Origin: Candidatus Uhrbacteria bacterium
GTDB lineage: Bacteria > Patescibacteriota > Patescibacteriia > UBA9934
Reading direction: 5' to 3'
Length of the DNA stretch: 55,520 bases
Assembly (NCBI GenBank): GCA_003453595.1
Contig: DMOG01000001.1
Span: 1 to 55,520 of the forward strand
Shown: in pieces, positions 15,414-23,548 of the stretch
How positions within the stretch are numbered: the stretch's first letter is position 1
Layout: the number at the start of each line of letters is the position of its first letter
Notes under the pieces: model-generated
Told to the model about the DNA's origin: nothing
The model's input: the letters and a program-made list of their open reading frames with translations, nothing else
The model's database searches: none
Translations under genes and position numbers: made by a program

Positions 15414-15489
15414 TGACTATAGTATACTTATTTGCGTAATATCTTGCCAATTCCTTAAAATCTGGTAAAAATATAAGAAACATAAAACT

Positions 15490-16698
15490 ATGACTATCAA
15501 GAAAGAACAGAAAAACTTACTTATCGGACTTGGAATTTTTATCCTTGTCATACTAATTCTTACGCTTATTCGAACATGGCGAATGTCTAATGTTGAAAAA
15601 ATGATGCAGGGCGCCGAGCTACCATATGGTTTACTAGAAGAGGCAGTGTCCTATGACGGCGATTCTTATCTTGTTCCACCAACTCAAATTTATGAATCTG
15701 GATCAGAGCTACCGGCTCTAACAAATCCAGATTTTGACACAGTCGCTCAAGCTGACGCCTATCTTGCTGATGATATTCCCGGAGTTGATGTGGAGGTAAA
15801 TGGTCAACACAGATTTTACTCATATCAAATTTTAAACTGGCACGAAGTTGTAAACGACACATTTGGCGAAGTCGATCTAGCAGTTACCCATTGTTCATTT
15901 TGTAAAAGCTCGGCCGTATACGACCGGAATGTAGATGGCAAAACTCTAGAATTTGAGAATAGCGGACTTGTATACAACAATAATCAATTACTCGAGTCAA
16001 ATGATGAATCTTTGTGGATTCAATTGAGCGGAAAAGCAATTTCTGGAAAATATCTTGGTGAAAAACTCAACGCATATCAATTCAATGTTTTGACTTGGGC
16101 GCAGTGGAGCGAACATTATCCAAATGGAGAGGTTCTATCAACTGACACAGGCTATGTTCGCGACTATGGTATGCATCCAAATCAAAACTATGATGTTGCC
16201 AAAACAATTTATTATCCAATGAATGTGGATATTAAGTATATGGCAGCTAAGTGGGATATTGATGGATTAGCAATCAACAATGACGCAATTGCATTTTCTG
16301 ACGACATTATGAAAGGTATGTATGCGGCCAATGAGGTTGTTGACGGCATGTCGATTGTTGGTTTTTGGAATGAAGACCTTAAGCAAACATTTATTTATGC
16401 CAGCCAAGTTAATGATCAAGTATTAACATTCTCATATGATTTTAATACTCAGACCATGACTGATGATCAAACTGGCTCGACTTGGAACTCAAACGGATTA
16501 GCTCTTTCTGGTTCATTGACCGGAACTCAACTAACAAGAATTCAAACTCGTCCAAGCTTTTGGATGTGCTGGTATGCAATCTATCCACAAACACAAATCG
16601 CGTTTATTGATACTGCTTCAGACAATACTGATGAGGCAGAGCAAGGCTCATCTTTAGAAATCAACTCTGACACACTCAATGCCACACTTAAAGAATAA
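15490..16698 (+). CDS. DUF3179 domain protein, membrane-anchored
   Basis: A 402-residue protein. One N-terminal membrane helix (about residues 10-28, NLLIGLGIFILVILILTLI) places the rest outside the cytoplasm. The body matches DUF3179: AVTHCSFCKSSAVYDR with a CxxC near residue 133, LWIQLSGKAISG, and TDTGYVRDYGMHPNQNYD. DUF3179 proteins occur widely; their biochemical role is not established, though the conserved Cys pair suggests redox or metal chemistry. The last 20 nt overlap the start of rsmI. A likely promoter is TTGCCA with TAAAAA just upstream (15449-15476). Confidence 0.85.
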   Translation: MTIKKEQKNLLIGLGIFILVILILTLIRTWRMSNVEKMMQGAELPYGLLEEAVSYDGDSYLVPPTQIYESGSELPALTNPDFDTVAQADAYLADDIPGVDVEVNGQHRFYSYQILNWHEVVNDTFGEVDLAVTHCSFCKSSAVYDRNVDGKTLEFENSGLVYNNNQLLESNDESLWIQLSGKAISGKYLGEKLNAYQFNVLTWAQWSEHYPNGEVLSTDTGYVRDYGMHPNQNYDVAKTIYYPMNVDIKYMAAKWDIDGLAINNDAIAFSDDIMKGMYAANEVVDGMSIVGFWNEDLKQTFIYASQVNDQVLTFSYDFNTQTMTDDQTGSTWNSNGLALSGSLTGTQLTRIQTRPSFWMCWYAIYPQTQIAFIDTASDNTDEAEQGSSLEINSDTLNATLKE

Positions 16699-17359
16699 CA
16701 ATGCGCTTTTTATTGTTGCCACACCAATTGGTAATCTAGGGGACTGTTCTTGGAGAATGGTTGAGGTTCTTAAATCTGTTGATCTGATTGCTTGCGAAGA
16801 CACGCGGGTGACTGGAAAACTACTTTCTCATTTTGAAATAAAAACTCGCACAATCTCATTCCACCAGCATTCTAATCAATCAAAAACACAAGAGTTGATT
16901 GATCTTCTAAAATCAGGCTCATCAATAGCGCTCGTGACTGATGCTGGCACTCCTGGAATATCTGACCCAGGCGGAAAACTAGTTGAAGCTGCTGTTAAAG
17001 AAGGGGTTAATGTTATTCCCATCCCAGGACCGTCAGCAATCATCACAGCTCTTAGCGCGTCTGGATTTCCTACTGATCGATTTTCTTTTCTTGGATTTCC
17101 ACCAAACAAAAAAGGACGGCTAACATACTTTAAAAATCTTGCAAAAGTTAATGATACATTCGCGTTCTATGAATCAACCCACCGGATAGAAAAAACTCTA
17201 GAACAGGTTCCGCAAGATCGACAAATGATTGTGTGTAGGGAACTGACAAAAATGCATGAGCATATTTATCGTGGAACAGCAAAAGAAATTCTTTCTCAGC
17301 TGGCGCGAACATCATCCAAAGGTGAATTCGTCGTAGTCATGGCACCGAGAAGGAAATGA
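16679..17359 (+). CDS. rsmI: 16S rRNA (cytidine1402-2'-O)-methyltransferase
   Basis: A 226-residue tetrapyrrole-methylase-fold enzyme that methylates the ribose of C1402 in the decoding centre of 16S rRNA. Characteristic motifs are LFIVATPIGNLGD (N-terminal SAM site), ACEDTRVTGKLL, ALVTDAGTPGISDPG and IPGPSAIITALSASGFPTDR, then FYESTHRIEKTL. It is shorter than E. coli RsmI (286) because the C-terminal extension is missing. It overlaps the DUF3179 gene by 20 nt, so the two are co-transcribed. Confidence 0.94.
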   Translation: MPHLKNNNALFIVATPIGNLGDCSWRMVEVLKSVDLIACEDTRVTGKLLSHFEIKTRTISFHQHSNQSKTQELIDLLKSGSSIALVTDAGTPGISDPGGKLVEAAVKEGVNVIPIPGPSAIITALSASGFPTDRFSFLGFPPNKKGRLTYFKNLAKVNDTFAFYESTHRIEKTLEQVPQDRQMIVCRELTKMHEHIYRGTAKEILSQLARTSSKGEFVVVMAPRRK

Positions 17360-17390
17360 TATAAGCGAGTCAGCAGTGGAAATATATTTA

Positions 17391-17522
17391 ACCCCCACCC
17401 ACTCCCCCTTGTGAAAGGGGGAGAGACCGAGTCTCGACTTCCCTGAGGAAGCCCGGCGGAGCCGGGTCCGGCTTCACCCCGTCTGACAGGGCTTCGCCAG
17501 AGAGAGTCTAGGGGAAGTCCTC
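17391..17522. repeat. GC-rich palindromic intergenic element
   Basis: The element opens with ACCCCCACCCACTCCCCCTT and its inverted partner AAAGGGGGAGA (17391-17424). It continues with a larger inverted repeat, ACTTCCC (17437-17443) against GGGAAGT near 17513-17519, that encloses the hairpin CCCGGC/GCCGGG. It is far richer in G+C than its surroundings. The first part belongs to the same family as the short insertions in uvrD and ftsQ. Confidence 0.65.
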
Positions 17523-17577
17523 GTTCCTCATAACCCCTATAACCTCTTCAACCTCCACCACTTTTACCACCTTTATT
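17523..17577 (+). repeat. Pyrimidine-rich repetitive leader before metG
   Basis: A run almost free of G, with short repeating units such as CCACTTTTACCACC, ends directly at the metG ATG. No Shine-Dalgarno site is present. The same style occurs before atpC, the second carbonic-anhydrase-like gene, the DUF721 gene, the gene at 33623 and clpB. Confidence 0.5.
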
Positions 17578-19008
17578 ATGACCCCCTACTACATCACCAC
17601 CACCCTCCCATATGTAAACGCCGATCCGCATATTGGTTTTGCTTTGGAAATTATTCAAGCCGATGCACTTGCCCGATATCATCGGTTGCAAGGTGATGAG
17701 GTGCTTTTTAATACTGGAACTGATGAACATGGACAAAAGATTTATGAAAAGGCCATCAAAGAAGGAAAGGATACGCAGGCTTATGTTGATGAATATGCAG
17801 CTAAATTTGATCGATTAAAAGAGGCACTGAACCTTACTTATACAAATTTCATTCGAACCAGTGATCCAAATCATAAAAAAGCTGCTCAGGAGTTTTGGAA
17901 TCGTTGTTTGGCCAATGGCGATATTCATAAGGATCAATATCAAACAAAATACTGTGTTGGATGTGAGTTAGAAAAATCAGATTCAGAACTGGTTGATGGC
18001 AAGTGTCCTGTGCATCCAAATCTTGAGCTTGAAACACGAGACGAGGAAAATTACTTTTTTGCATTTTCCAAATATCAAAAACCACTTCAGGATTTGTATT
18101 TAGCAAATCCTGATTTTGTTATTCCGGATTATCGATTTAATGAAATAAAAAGTTTTGTTGATGCTGGACTAAAAGATTTCAGTATTTCTCGTGTAAAAGA
18201 AAAAATGCCTTGGGGCGTGCCAGTGCCAGGAGACGAAAATCATGTGATGTATGTTTGGTTTGATGCGCTTGTCAATTATATTTCCACTCTTGGTTGGCCA
18301 AACGAGGAAGGGGACTTTAAAAAATTCTGGCCTGGGGTTCAGGTTGCTGGAAAAGATAATCTTCGTCAGCAATCAGCTATGTGGCAGGCCATGCTTTTAT
18401 CAGCCAGTATTGAGCCATCAAAACAAGTCTTTATTCATGGATTTATAACCTCGGGCGGACAAAAGATGAGTAAGAGCCTTGGCAATGTGGTTGATCCGTT
18501 TACGCTTGTTGATGAATTTGGAACTGATGCTGTTCGCTATTATCTTCTGCGCGAAATTCCATCACATGACGATGGCGACTATTCAGCCGACCGCATGGAG
18601 GAAAGATTTGCTGAACTTGCCAACCAGCTTGGCAATCTTGTTAGTCGAGTTGCAGCCATGGCTGGTAAATATTTTGACGGCAAGCTCGACAGGGTTGATC
18701 GAGATTGGTCAGAACAAAACGCCAAGCTAGACCTATGCATGAAAAACTATGACTTTAAAACTTATACTGATCAAATTTTTCAAGTAGTATCAGACGCAAA
18801 CGAAATAATAGACAAAAAAGCTCCATTTAAACTTGTCAAAACCGATGAAGCTGGAGCAAAAAAGATTTTAAGCGAACTAGCCGACATGATCAGATTTATC
18901 GGCCAATCACTTCTCCCAATCATTCCTGTATCAGCTCAAGAAATCCTAAATCGTTATGCGGGTGAAAAGATTATTGTCGGCGACCCCATTTTCCCTCGAC
19001 GAGATTAA
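17578..19008 (+). CDS. metG: Methionyl-tRNA synthetase, short form
   Basis: A 476-residue class I synthetase that charges tRNA-Met. The HIGH-type motif is ADPHIGFA, the zinc-binding insert has CVGCE and later KCPVH (one Cys pair complete, the second Cys/His), and KMSKSLGN lies near residue 295. The anticodon-binding helical domain is present, but the C-terminal EMAP/Trbp111-like tRNA-binding domain of longer bacterial forms is missing. It begins 218 nt after rsmI, behind a repeat and a pyrimidine-rich tract. Confidence 0.95.
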   Translation: MTPYYITTTLPYVNADPHIGFALEIIQADALARYHRLQGDEVLFNTGTDEHGQKIYEKAIKEGKDTQAYVDEYAAKFDRLKEALNLTYTNFIRTSDPNHKKAAQEFWNRCLANGDIHKDQYQTKYCVGCELEKSDSELVDGKCPVHPNLELETRDEENYFFAFSKYQKPLQDLYLANPDFVIPDYRFNEIKSFVDAGLKDFSISRVKEKMPWGVPVPGDENHVMYVWFDALVNYISTLGWPNEEGDFKKFWPGVQVAGKDNLRQQSAMWQAMLLSASIEPSKQVFIHGFITSGGQKMSKSLGNVVDPFTLVDEFGTDAVRYYLLREIPSHDDGDYSADRMEERFAELANQLGNLVSRVAAMAGKYFDGKLDRVDRDWSEQNAKLDLCMKNYDFKTYTDQIFQVVSDANEIIDKKAPFKLVKTDEAGAKKILSELADMIRFIGQSLLPIIPVSAQEILNRYAGEKIIVGDPIFPRRD

Positions 19009-19021
19009 TAAATAACAATAT

Positions 19022-19510
19022 ATGACTTTAACACTTGCTGACTTAGCGCTTCTGATAATTGCTGGTATATTTATCATCTCTGGTCTTTATCACGGTTTTA
19101 TCCGTACAGTCGGAGGCTTGATTGGACTGATTGGCGGAATATTTGCTGCGATCTTCATCGTGCAATGGATCGAGGGATTCTGGACGATCAGTGATCGACC
19201 AATCTTGCAAGTCATTCTTTTCTTCGTAATCATGGCTATTGCCAGTCAACTAATCGCTTGGATTTTCGAGTTGCTTGACCGTGCTTACAAACTTTTAACA
19301 ATCATTCCATTTGTCGAAAGCATTAACAAACTTCTTGGTGGAATCCTAGGAGCAATCGAAGCTTTCGTTGTCCTTTCCGGAATCATCTACTACGCCACAA
19401 CATATTTATCAGACGGAACCTTCAAATCAGCCGTCCTCGACTCCCAAGTAATAACCTGGCTCTCCTGGGCAGGGAATTGGATCATGTGGATTGTGGGGTT
19501 GTTTGTTTAA
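19022..19510 (+). CDS. CvpA-family membrane protein
   Basis: A 162-residue protein with four predicted membrane helices (about residues 5-22, 28-48, 58-85 and 105-125). The pattern LADLALLIIAGIFIISGLYH followed by GFIRTVGGLIGLIGGI matches CvpA, a family linked in other bacteria to colicin V production, purine-operon neighbourhoods and envelope stress tolerance. The molecular role is unresolved. It starts 13 nt after metG and is probably co-transcribed with it. Confidence 0.85.
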   Translation: MTLTLADLALLIIAGIFIISGLYHGFIRTVGGLIGLIGGIFAAIFIVQWIEGFWTISDRPILQVILFFVIMAIASQLIAWIFELLDRAYKLLTIIPFVESINKLLGGILGAIEAFVVLSGIIYYATTYLSDGTFKSAVLDSQVITWLSWAGNWIMWIVGLFV

Positions 19511-19540
19511 ATTATAGGTCCTATAGGACTAATAAGACCT

Positions 19541-20383
19541 ATGAACTTAAAACTGATTGACACTCACTGTCATGTTAACTTCTCGGCATACAAGGATGAT
19601 ATGGATGCTGTTATTGGGCGTTCGTTAGATGAGGGGATTGGGATGATTATTGTGGGGACGCAGTCTGATACTAGTCGGCGAGCGGTTGAAGTGGCGGAAA
19701 AATATGATGGGGTTTGGGCTAGTATCGGACTTCATCCGTCACATTTACATAAACAAGAGTTTCATGATGTTGGAGAATTTGATTCTGTAAAAACTCGCAC
19801 TGAGTTTTTTGATCCAGAGTTTTATCGCCAGCTTGCGTCTCACCCAAAAGTCATGGCTATTGGTGAGTTTGGTCTTGATTATTATCACCTGCCGCCAGAT
19901 ATTGATGAGGCGCAAGTTCATAAGGATCAAATCAATGCGACAAATTTGCAAATCGATCTTGCGACTGAATTTAATAAACCAATCATTGTTCATTCCCGCG
20001 ATGCTCATGATGATCAATTTGAAATTCTGCGATTGGCGGTTGAGGCTGGCAAACTTCCCAGGCGCGGGGTCGTGCATTGCTTCACCGGTACACTTAAAGA
20101 CGCTCAACGCTATATTGATCTTGGATTCATGATCTCGTTTACTGGAATTCTCACTTTCTCAAAAGAACTACAAGTAATCGCCCGCGAACTTCCAATTGAA
20201 TCGATCATGGTCGAAACCGACGCTCCATACTTATCCCCAGTGCCACATCGAGGCAAACGCAACGAACCATCATATGTTAAATTCATCGCCCAGACTCTAG
20301 CGGATGTCAAAGGTCTGTCATACAAGCAAGTTGCCGAACAAACAACCGCAAACGCGATTAAATTTTTTGGATTAGATATTTAA
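19541..20383 (+). CDS. tatD: TatD-family metal-dependent deoxyribonuclease
   Basis: A 280-residue TIM-barrel hydrolase. The metal-site motifs occur in order: LIDTHCHVNF (N-terminal HxH), AIGEFGLDYY, IIVHSRDAHDD, GVVHCFTGTL and VETDAPYLSPVPHRGKRNEP. TatD proteins act as 3'-5' exonucleases on DNA or RNA, in DNA repair or nucleic acid turnover. The length (about 260-280) is normal. It lies between cvpA and an HI0933-type flavoprotein gene, with a 12-bp palindrome (GTCCTATAGGAC, 19519-19530) just upstream. Confidence 0.93.
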   Translation: MNLKLIDTHCHVNFSAYKDDMDAVIGRSLDEGIGMIIVGTQSDTSRRAVEVAEKYDGVWASIGLHPSHLHKQEFHDVGEFDSVKTRTEFFDPEFYRQLASHPKVMAIGEFGLDYYHLPPDIDEAQVHKDQINATNLQIDLATEFNKPIIVHSRDAHDDQFEILRLAVEAGKLPRRGVVHCFTGTLKDAQRYIDLGFMISFTGILTFSKELQVIARELPIESIMVETDAPYLSPVPHRGKRNEPSYVKFIAQTLADVKGLSYKQVAEQTTANAIKFFGLDI

Positions 20384-20385
20384 AC

Positions 20386-21639
20386 ATGAAGAAAAGCTTT
20401 GACATAATTGTTGTCGGAGGTGGGTCAGCGGGGATGATGGCTGCTGGACGAGCGGGTGAGCTTGGGGCTCGTGCGCTTTTAGTTGAAAAGAACGATCGAC
20501 TTGGGAAGAAATTAAGCATGACAGGTGGACGAAGATGTAATATCACTAATGCAGAAACTGACAATCGGGTTTTTCTGGAAAATTTTCCTGAGTCAAAACA
20601 ATTTTTGTTTTCTCCTTTTTCACAGTTTAATGTCAAAGATACTTTTGAGTTTTTCGAAAAACTTGGTCTACCATTGGTTATTGAAGATCGTAAACGGGCA
20701 TTTCCCAAATCTCAAAGTGCACAAGATGTTTGCAATGCTCTTATCAATTACATTAATCAAAGCAAGAATGTTGATGTACAACTAAACACTGCCTTTAAGT
20801 CTTTTAAAATTAAGGCTGGAAAAATTATCGGAATTAACACATCGGCTGGCACTTTTTTTGCTGACAAAGTGATTATTGCTACCGGAGGTTTAGCTGCACC
20901 CGAGACTGGATCAACGGGAGAGGGTTTAAATGCACTTAATGAGATCGGACACAAAATTAAAGAGCCAGACGCGAATCTGGCTCCGCTTCGCACAAAATCA
21001 AAATGGGTCCATAAACTTTCCGGGACTAGTCTAGACGACATTGGATTGCGTTTCATCCAAAAAAATAAAACTCAATTTAAAGTTCGCGGTCGAATTCTTT
21101 TTACCCATTTTGGCATCTCTGGTCCGATGGTCATCAACTCCGCTCACAAAGTTAAAGGCTTACTTAAAAAAGGAGAGGTGGAAGCCTCGATTGATCTTTT
21201 TCCAGATCACGACTTGGGAAGTCTGGATAAATTTTTTATAAAACTATTTGACGACCAAAAAAATAAGAAGCTAAAAAGTCTACTTAACACGCTATTGCAA
21301 AAGAGTCTTGTAGAAGCGATGCTAAACATGCTCGAATCAGATATGATCGACCTGCAAGTACATTCAATAACAAAACAACAAAGAAAGTCTCTTGTTCAAA
21401 TCATGAATGATCTGCGCTTTCCAATTCAAGGAACAATGGGACTGGAATGGTCGATTGTAGCTGATGGAGGAGTTGATCCAAAAGAAATTAATTTTAAAAC
21501 AATGGCATCTCGCCTCTATCCAAATCTCTATCTAATCGGAGACACAATAGACATAAATAGACCATCGGGCGGATTCTCATTGCAGCTTTGCTGGACAACT
21601 GGCTTTGTGGCCGGGACACATTCTACAAAAGGCTTTTAA
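20386..21639 (+). CDS. HI0933/YhiN-family FAD-dependent oxidoreductase
   Basis: A 417-residue flavoprotein. The N-terminal dinucleotide-binding site is FDIIVVGGGSAGMMAAGRAG, followed by GARALLVEKNDRLGKKL and the family signature SMTGGRRCNITNAE. Further family features are VIIATGGLAAPETGSTGEG and the C-terminal LYLIGDTIDINRPSGGFSLQ. Members are annotated as aminoacetone-oxidase or BaiN-like; the physiological substrate is generally unknown. It starts 2 nt after the tatD stop, so it shares its transcript. Confidence 0.92.
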   Translation: MKKSFDIIVVGGGSAGMMAAGRAGELGARALLVEKNDRLGKKLSMTGGRRCNITNAETDNRVFLENFPESKQFLFSPFSQFNVKDTFEFFEKLGLPLVIEDRKRAFPKSQSAQDVCNALINYINQSKNVDVQLNTAFKSFKIKAGKIIGINTSAGTFFADKVIIATGGLAAPETGSTGEGLNALNEIGHKIKEPDANLAPLRTKSKWVHKLSGTSLDDIGLRFIQKNKTQFKVRGRILFTHFGISGPMVINSAHKVKGLLKKGEVEASIDLFPDHDLGSLDKFFIKLFDDQKNKKLKSLLNTLLQKSLVEAMLNMLESDMIDLQVHSITKQQRKSLVQIMNDLRFPIQGTMGLEWSIVADGGVDPKEINFKTMASRLYPNLYLIGDTIDINRPSGGFSLQLCWTTGFVAGTHSTKGF

Positions 21640-21694
21640 AGAGTTAAGTATTACAAATATCAAATATTCACACCACCCAGGGACATCACCCTTT

Positions 21695-21751
21695 CTTGTC
21701 TAAAAACGAAAGTACTCGCCCTGCTGTCGAGTGATGACAAGCTCTTCTTTT
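21695..21751 (+). terminator. Two-tier hairpin after the flavoprotein gene, possible terminator
   Basis: The outer 6-bp helix CTTGTC/GACAAG (21695-21700 with 21736-21741) encloses the inner 5-bp hairpin ACTCG/CGAGT (21714-21718 with 21728-21732). A T-rich run, CTTCTTTTT, follows. It could be the terminator of the flavoprotein transcript or a small regulatory RNA fold. No gene lies in 21640-22079. Confidence 0.45.
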
Positions 21752-21798
21752 TACCGAGTCCTAGTAAAGTTATCCACAGTAGCTGATATAAGAAAGAC

Positions 21799-21827
21799 TT
21801 GAAAGCGTATTCTAATCGTGGTAGGGT
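21799..21827 (+). promoter_or_regulatory. Promoter of the five-hairpin RNA
   Basis: TTGAAA (21799-21804), a 17-nt spacer and TAGGGT (21822-21827). Transcription would begin near 21834. An exact DnaA-box sequence, TTATCCACA, lies at 21770-21778, just upstream. Confidence 0.55.
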
Positions 21828-21833
21828 AATAGT

Positions 21834-22005
21834 GTACTAAGGCTCACAAGAGTAGCTGATTCTAAACAGCACCTGAATATAAACAGGTAGTACAAGCACA
21901 GCTTAAGCCTCTGCATATAAACAGAAAAGCTAAAGCAGCCGAGTTTTAACCGGCAACTGTGTTCTAAACAGTGTGCAGAAAGAACCCCACCTAGGAGGGT
22001 TTTTT
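21834..22005 (+). ncRNA. Candidate small structured RNA with five similar hairpins
   Basis: Between a sigma70-type promoter and a terminator lies about 170 nt without an open frame. Five hairpins carry A/U-rich loops ending in UAA or UAAA: GCTG/CAGC (21855-21870), ACCTG/CAGGT (21871-21888), TCTG/CAGA (21910-21925), GCCG/CGGC (21938-21954) and ACTGT/ACAGT (21956-21972). The first two are enclosed by GTACTA/TAGTAC (21834-21839 with 21888-21893). AGGCT (21840-21844) can pair across this helix with AGCCT (21906-21910), giving a pseudoknot. AGCTT/AAGCT encloses the third hairpin. The 3' end is the stem AACCC/GGGTT with a T-run (21984-22005). No known RNA family was recognised; repeated loops suggest binding of several copies of a protein. 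Confidence 0.6.
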
Positions 22006-22030
22006 CATTTATTTCAAAATTTGCTTAATC

Positions 22031-22059
22031 TTGACCCATTTCGCTTATCAAGCTATACT
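22031..22059 (+). promoter_or_regulatory. Promoter of the ATP synthase operon
   Basis: TTGACC (22031-22036), a 17-nt spacer and TATACT (22054-22059). It lies 20 nt upstream of the atpI GTG start. Confidence 0.8.
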
Positions 22060-22079
22060 ATGGCCGAAATTTAAAACCT

Positions 22080-22340
22080 GTGGATACACCAAACAAGCCA
22101 GAAAAAAAGGTCTCTGACCGATACTATTACGCTCTGGCAATCCGAATTGCTGCTGACTTTGGTGTCTCGATTGCAGTACCTGCGTTGGTAGCAGCATACG
22201 CAGGTGTAAAATTAGATGAAAGGTTTGGCACAAAACCTTGGATACTATTTATTCTGTTGGCATTAGCACTCACTCTTACTGCAGTCATTATTGTGAAAAA
22301 GGCAAATTACTATGCAAAGCTGTACAAAAAGGGAGAATAA
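22080..22340 (+). CDS. atpI: AtpI/AtpZ-like protein of the ATP synthase operon
   Basis: An 86-residue protein with two membrane helices (about residues 22-42 and 52-72) and charged ends, at the position of atpI upstream of atpB. The motif VSIAVPALVAAYAGVKLDER matches the AtpZ/AtpI family, which helps assemble the c-ring or import Mg2+. The start is a GTG, 20 nt downstream of the promoter. It overlaps atpB by 29 nt. Confidence 0.8.
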   Translation: MDTPNKPEKKVSDRYYYALAIRIAADFGVSIAVPALVAAYAGVKLDERFGTKPWILFILLALALTLTAVIIVKKANYYAKLYKKGE

Positions 22341-23181
22341 AATTGAACTTGCACTTGCTAGCATCCCACTTGCAGCTGAACCAATTTTTGAAATCGGAAA
22401 ATTTACAATAACAAATACCATGTTAAACGCGTACATAGCAGTCGCGTTTTTTTGTTTAGTTGCCTACATTGTTACAAAACGAAGATCAATTATCCCAAAG
22501 GGAATCTATAATTTTATAGAAATGTTAATTGAATTTGTTTTATCTGAAATCGAAAAAGTAACAAATAACAAAGCCAATGCCAGGAAATTTTTACCGCTTG
22601 TGGCCACCATCTTCTTTTTCATTCTATTTTCTAATTGGTTAGGTCAGCTACCGGGCACTGGATCGATCGGGGTTTATGGACTCATGCACGGCGAAATGGA
22701 ATTAATCCCTCTTCTTCGACCAGCGACCAGTGATCTTAATATGACGCTTGGTATTGCAATTATTGCAATCCTTTCTACTCATCTAACAGGTCTTCGTAGC
22801 GTTGGCGTCTTTAATCACATTAGCAAGTTCTTTAATGTTCGTGGCATATTAAGATCATTTAAAAAAGGTCCAATGGCAGTGGTGGTGGCAGTGGTTGAAT
22901 TTTTTATTGGTTTAATTGAAATCATCGGAGAGTTTGCCAAAACACTTTCACTTTCACTTCGACTTTTTGGAAATATTTTTGCGGGTGAGGTGCTAATGAC
23001 TGTAATGCTCGGACTTTTCTCATATGTTTTGCCAATTCCATTTATTTTCTTAGAGATTTTGGTAGGAATCATCCAGGCAACAGTATTTGCCATGCTAACT
23101 TTGGCATTCTTGGTTGTAGCAACCATGAGTCATGGTGAACACAAAGAAGAACATCATCAAAAAGTCACTGCTCACGCATAG
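22312..23181 (+). CDS. atpB: ATP synthase F0 subunit a
   Basis: A 289-residue membrane protein forming the stator half-channels for protons. The essential Arg is in LSLSLRLFGNIFAGEVL (near residue 220), and the C-terminal helix contains the conserved QATVFAMLTLAF. Five or six membrane helices are visible. The C-terminus is His-rich (HGEHKEEHHQK). The start ATG lies inside atpI; no in-frame alternative start was found closer to the hydrophobic core. Confidence 0.94.
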   Translation: MQSCTKRENKIELALASIPLAAEPIFEIGKFTITNTMLNAYIAVAFFCLVAYIVTKRRSIIPKGIYNFIEMLIEFVLSEIEKVTNNKANARKFLPLVATIFFFILFSNWLGQLPGTGSIGVYGLMHGEMELIPLLRPATSDLNMTLGIAIIAILSTHLTGLRSVGVFNHISKFFNVRGILRSFKKGPMAVVVAVVEFFIGLIEIIGEFAKTLSLSLRLFGNIFAGEVLMTVMLGLFSYVLPIPFIFLEILVGIIQATVFAMLTLAFLVVATMSHGEHKEEHHQKVTAHA

Positions 23182-23272
23182 CTTGTGAACCTTGATGCGC
23201 TCAAAGATTATTTGATCGCATCAAGTCTCATAAGACTACAATCTAAATAATTAACAATTAATTAATATCATT

Positions 23273-23491
23273 ATGGACGCAGAAACAATGACATTGCTTG
23301 CAAAAGCATTAGCTATCGGAGTTGGAAGCATTGCACCAGCTCTAGCAATTGGTTTTATTGGTATGAAGGCCATGGAATCAATCGGACGAAATCCTGAGGC
23401 AGCTGACAAACTATTTGTTCCAATGCTTCTTGGTATGGCTTTTGCTGAGGCGATCGCTATTTACGCACTGATTATTGCCTTTACCTTGTAA
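23273..23491 (+). CDS. atpE: ATP synthase F0 subunit c
   Basis: A 72-residue hairpin of two membrane helices joined by the polar loop IGRNPEAADKL (RNP motif). The ion-binding carboxylate is Glu in MAFAEAIAIYALI. The residues around it (A-E-A-I-A) lack the Ser/Thr and Gln ligands of Na+-type rings, so proton coupling is likely. The 91-nt gap before it is larger than other gaps in the operon, which may allow separate translation control of this high-copy subunit. Confidence 0.94.
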   Translation: MDAETMTLLAKALAIGVGSIAPALAIGFIGMKAMESIGRNPEAADKLFVPMLLGMAFAEAIAIYALIIAFTL

Positions 23492-23548
23492 TCAATTCAC
23501 TTCGATGAGCTCTTGCTTAAGGAGATCATCGAGACTGAGTTAATTACT

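Noticed and set aside
19519..19530. 12-bp palindrome GTCCTATAGGAC before tatD as a regulatory site
   Set aside because: Short, lies between co-oriented, closely spaced genes and has no second copy; it could be chance.
21770..21778. Exact DnaA box TTATCCACA, with near matches at 22077 and 6240, as a sign of the replication origin
   Set aside because: Only one exact box, no cluster of boxes, no dnaA or dnaN nearby and no clear AT-rich unwinding repeats. A single 9-mer is expected by chance at this scale.
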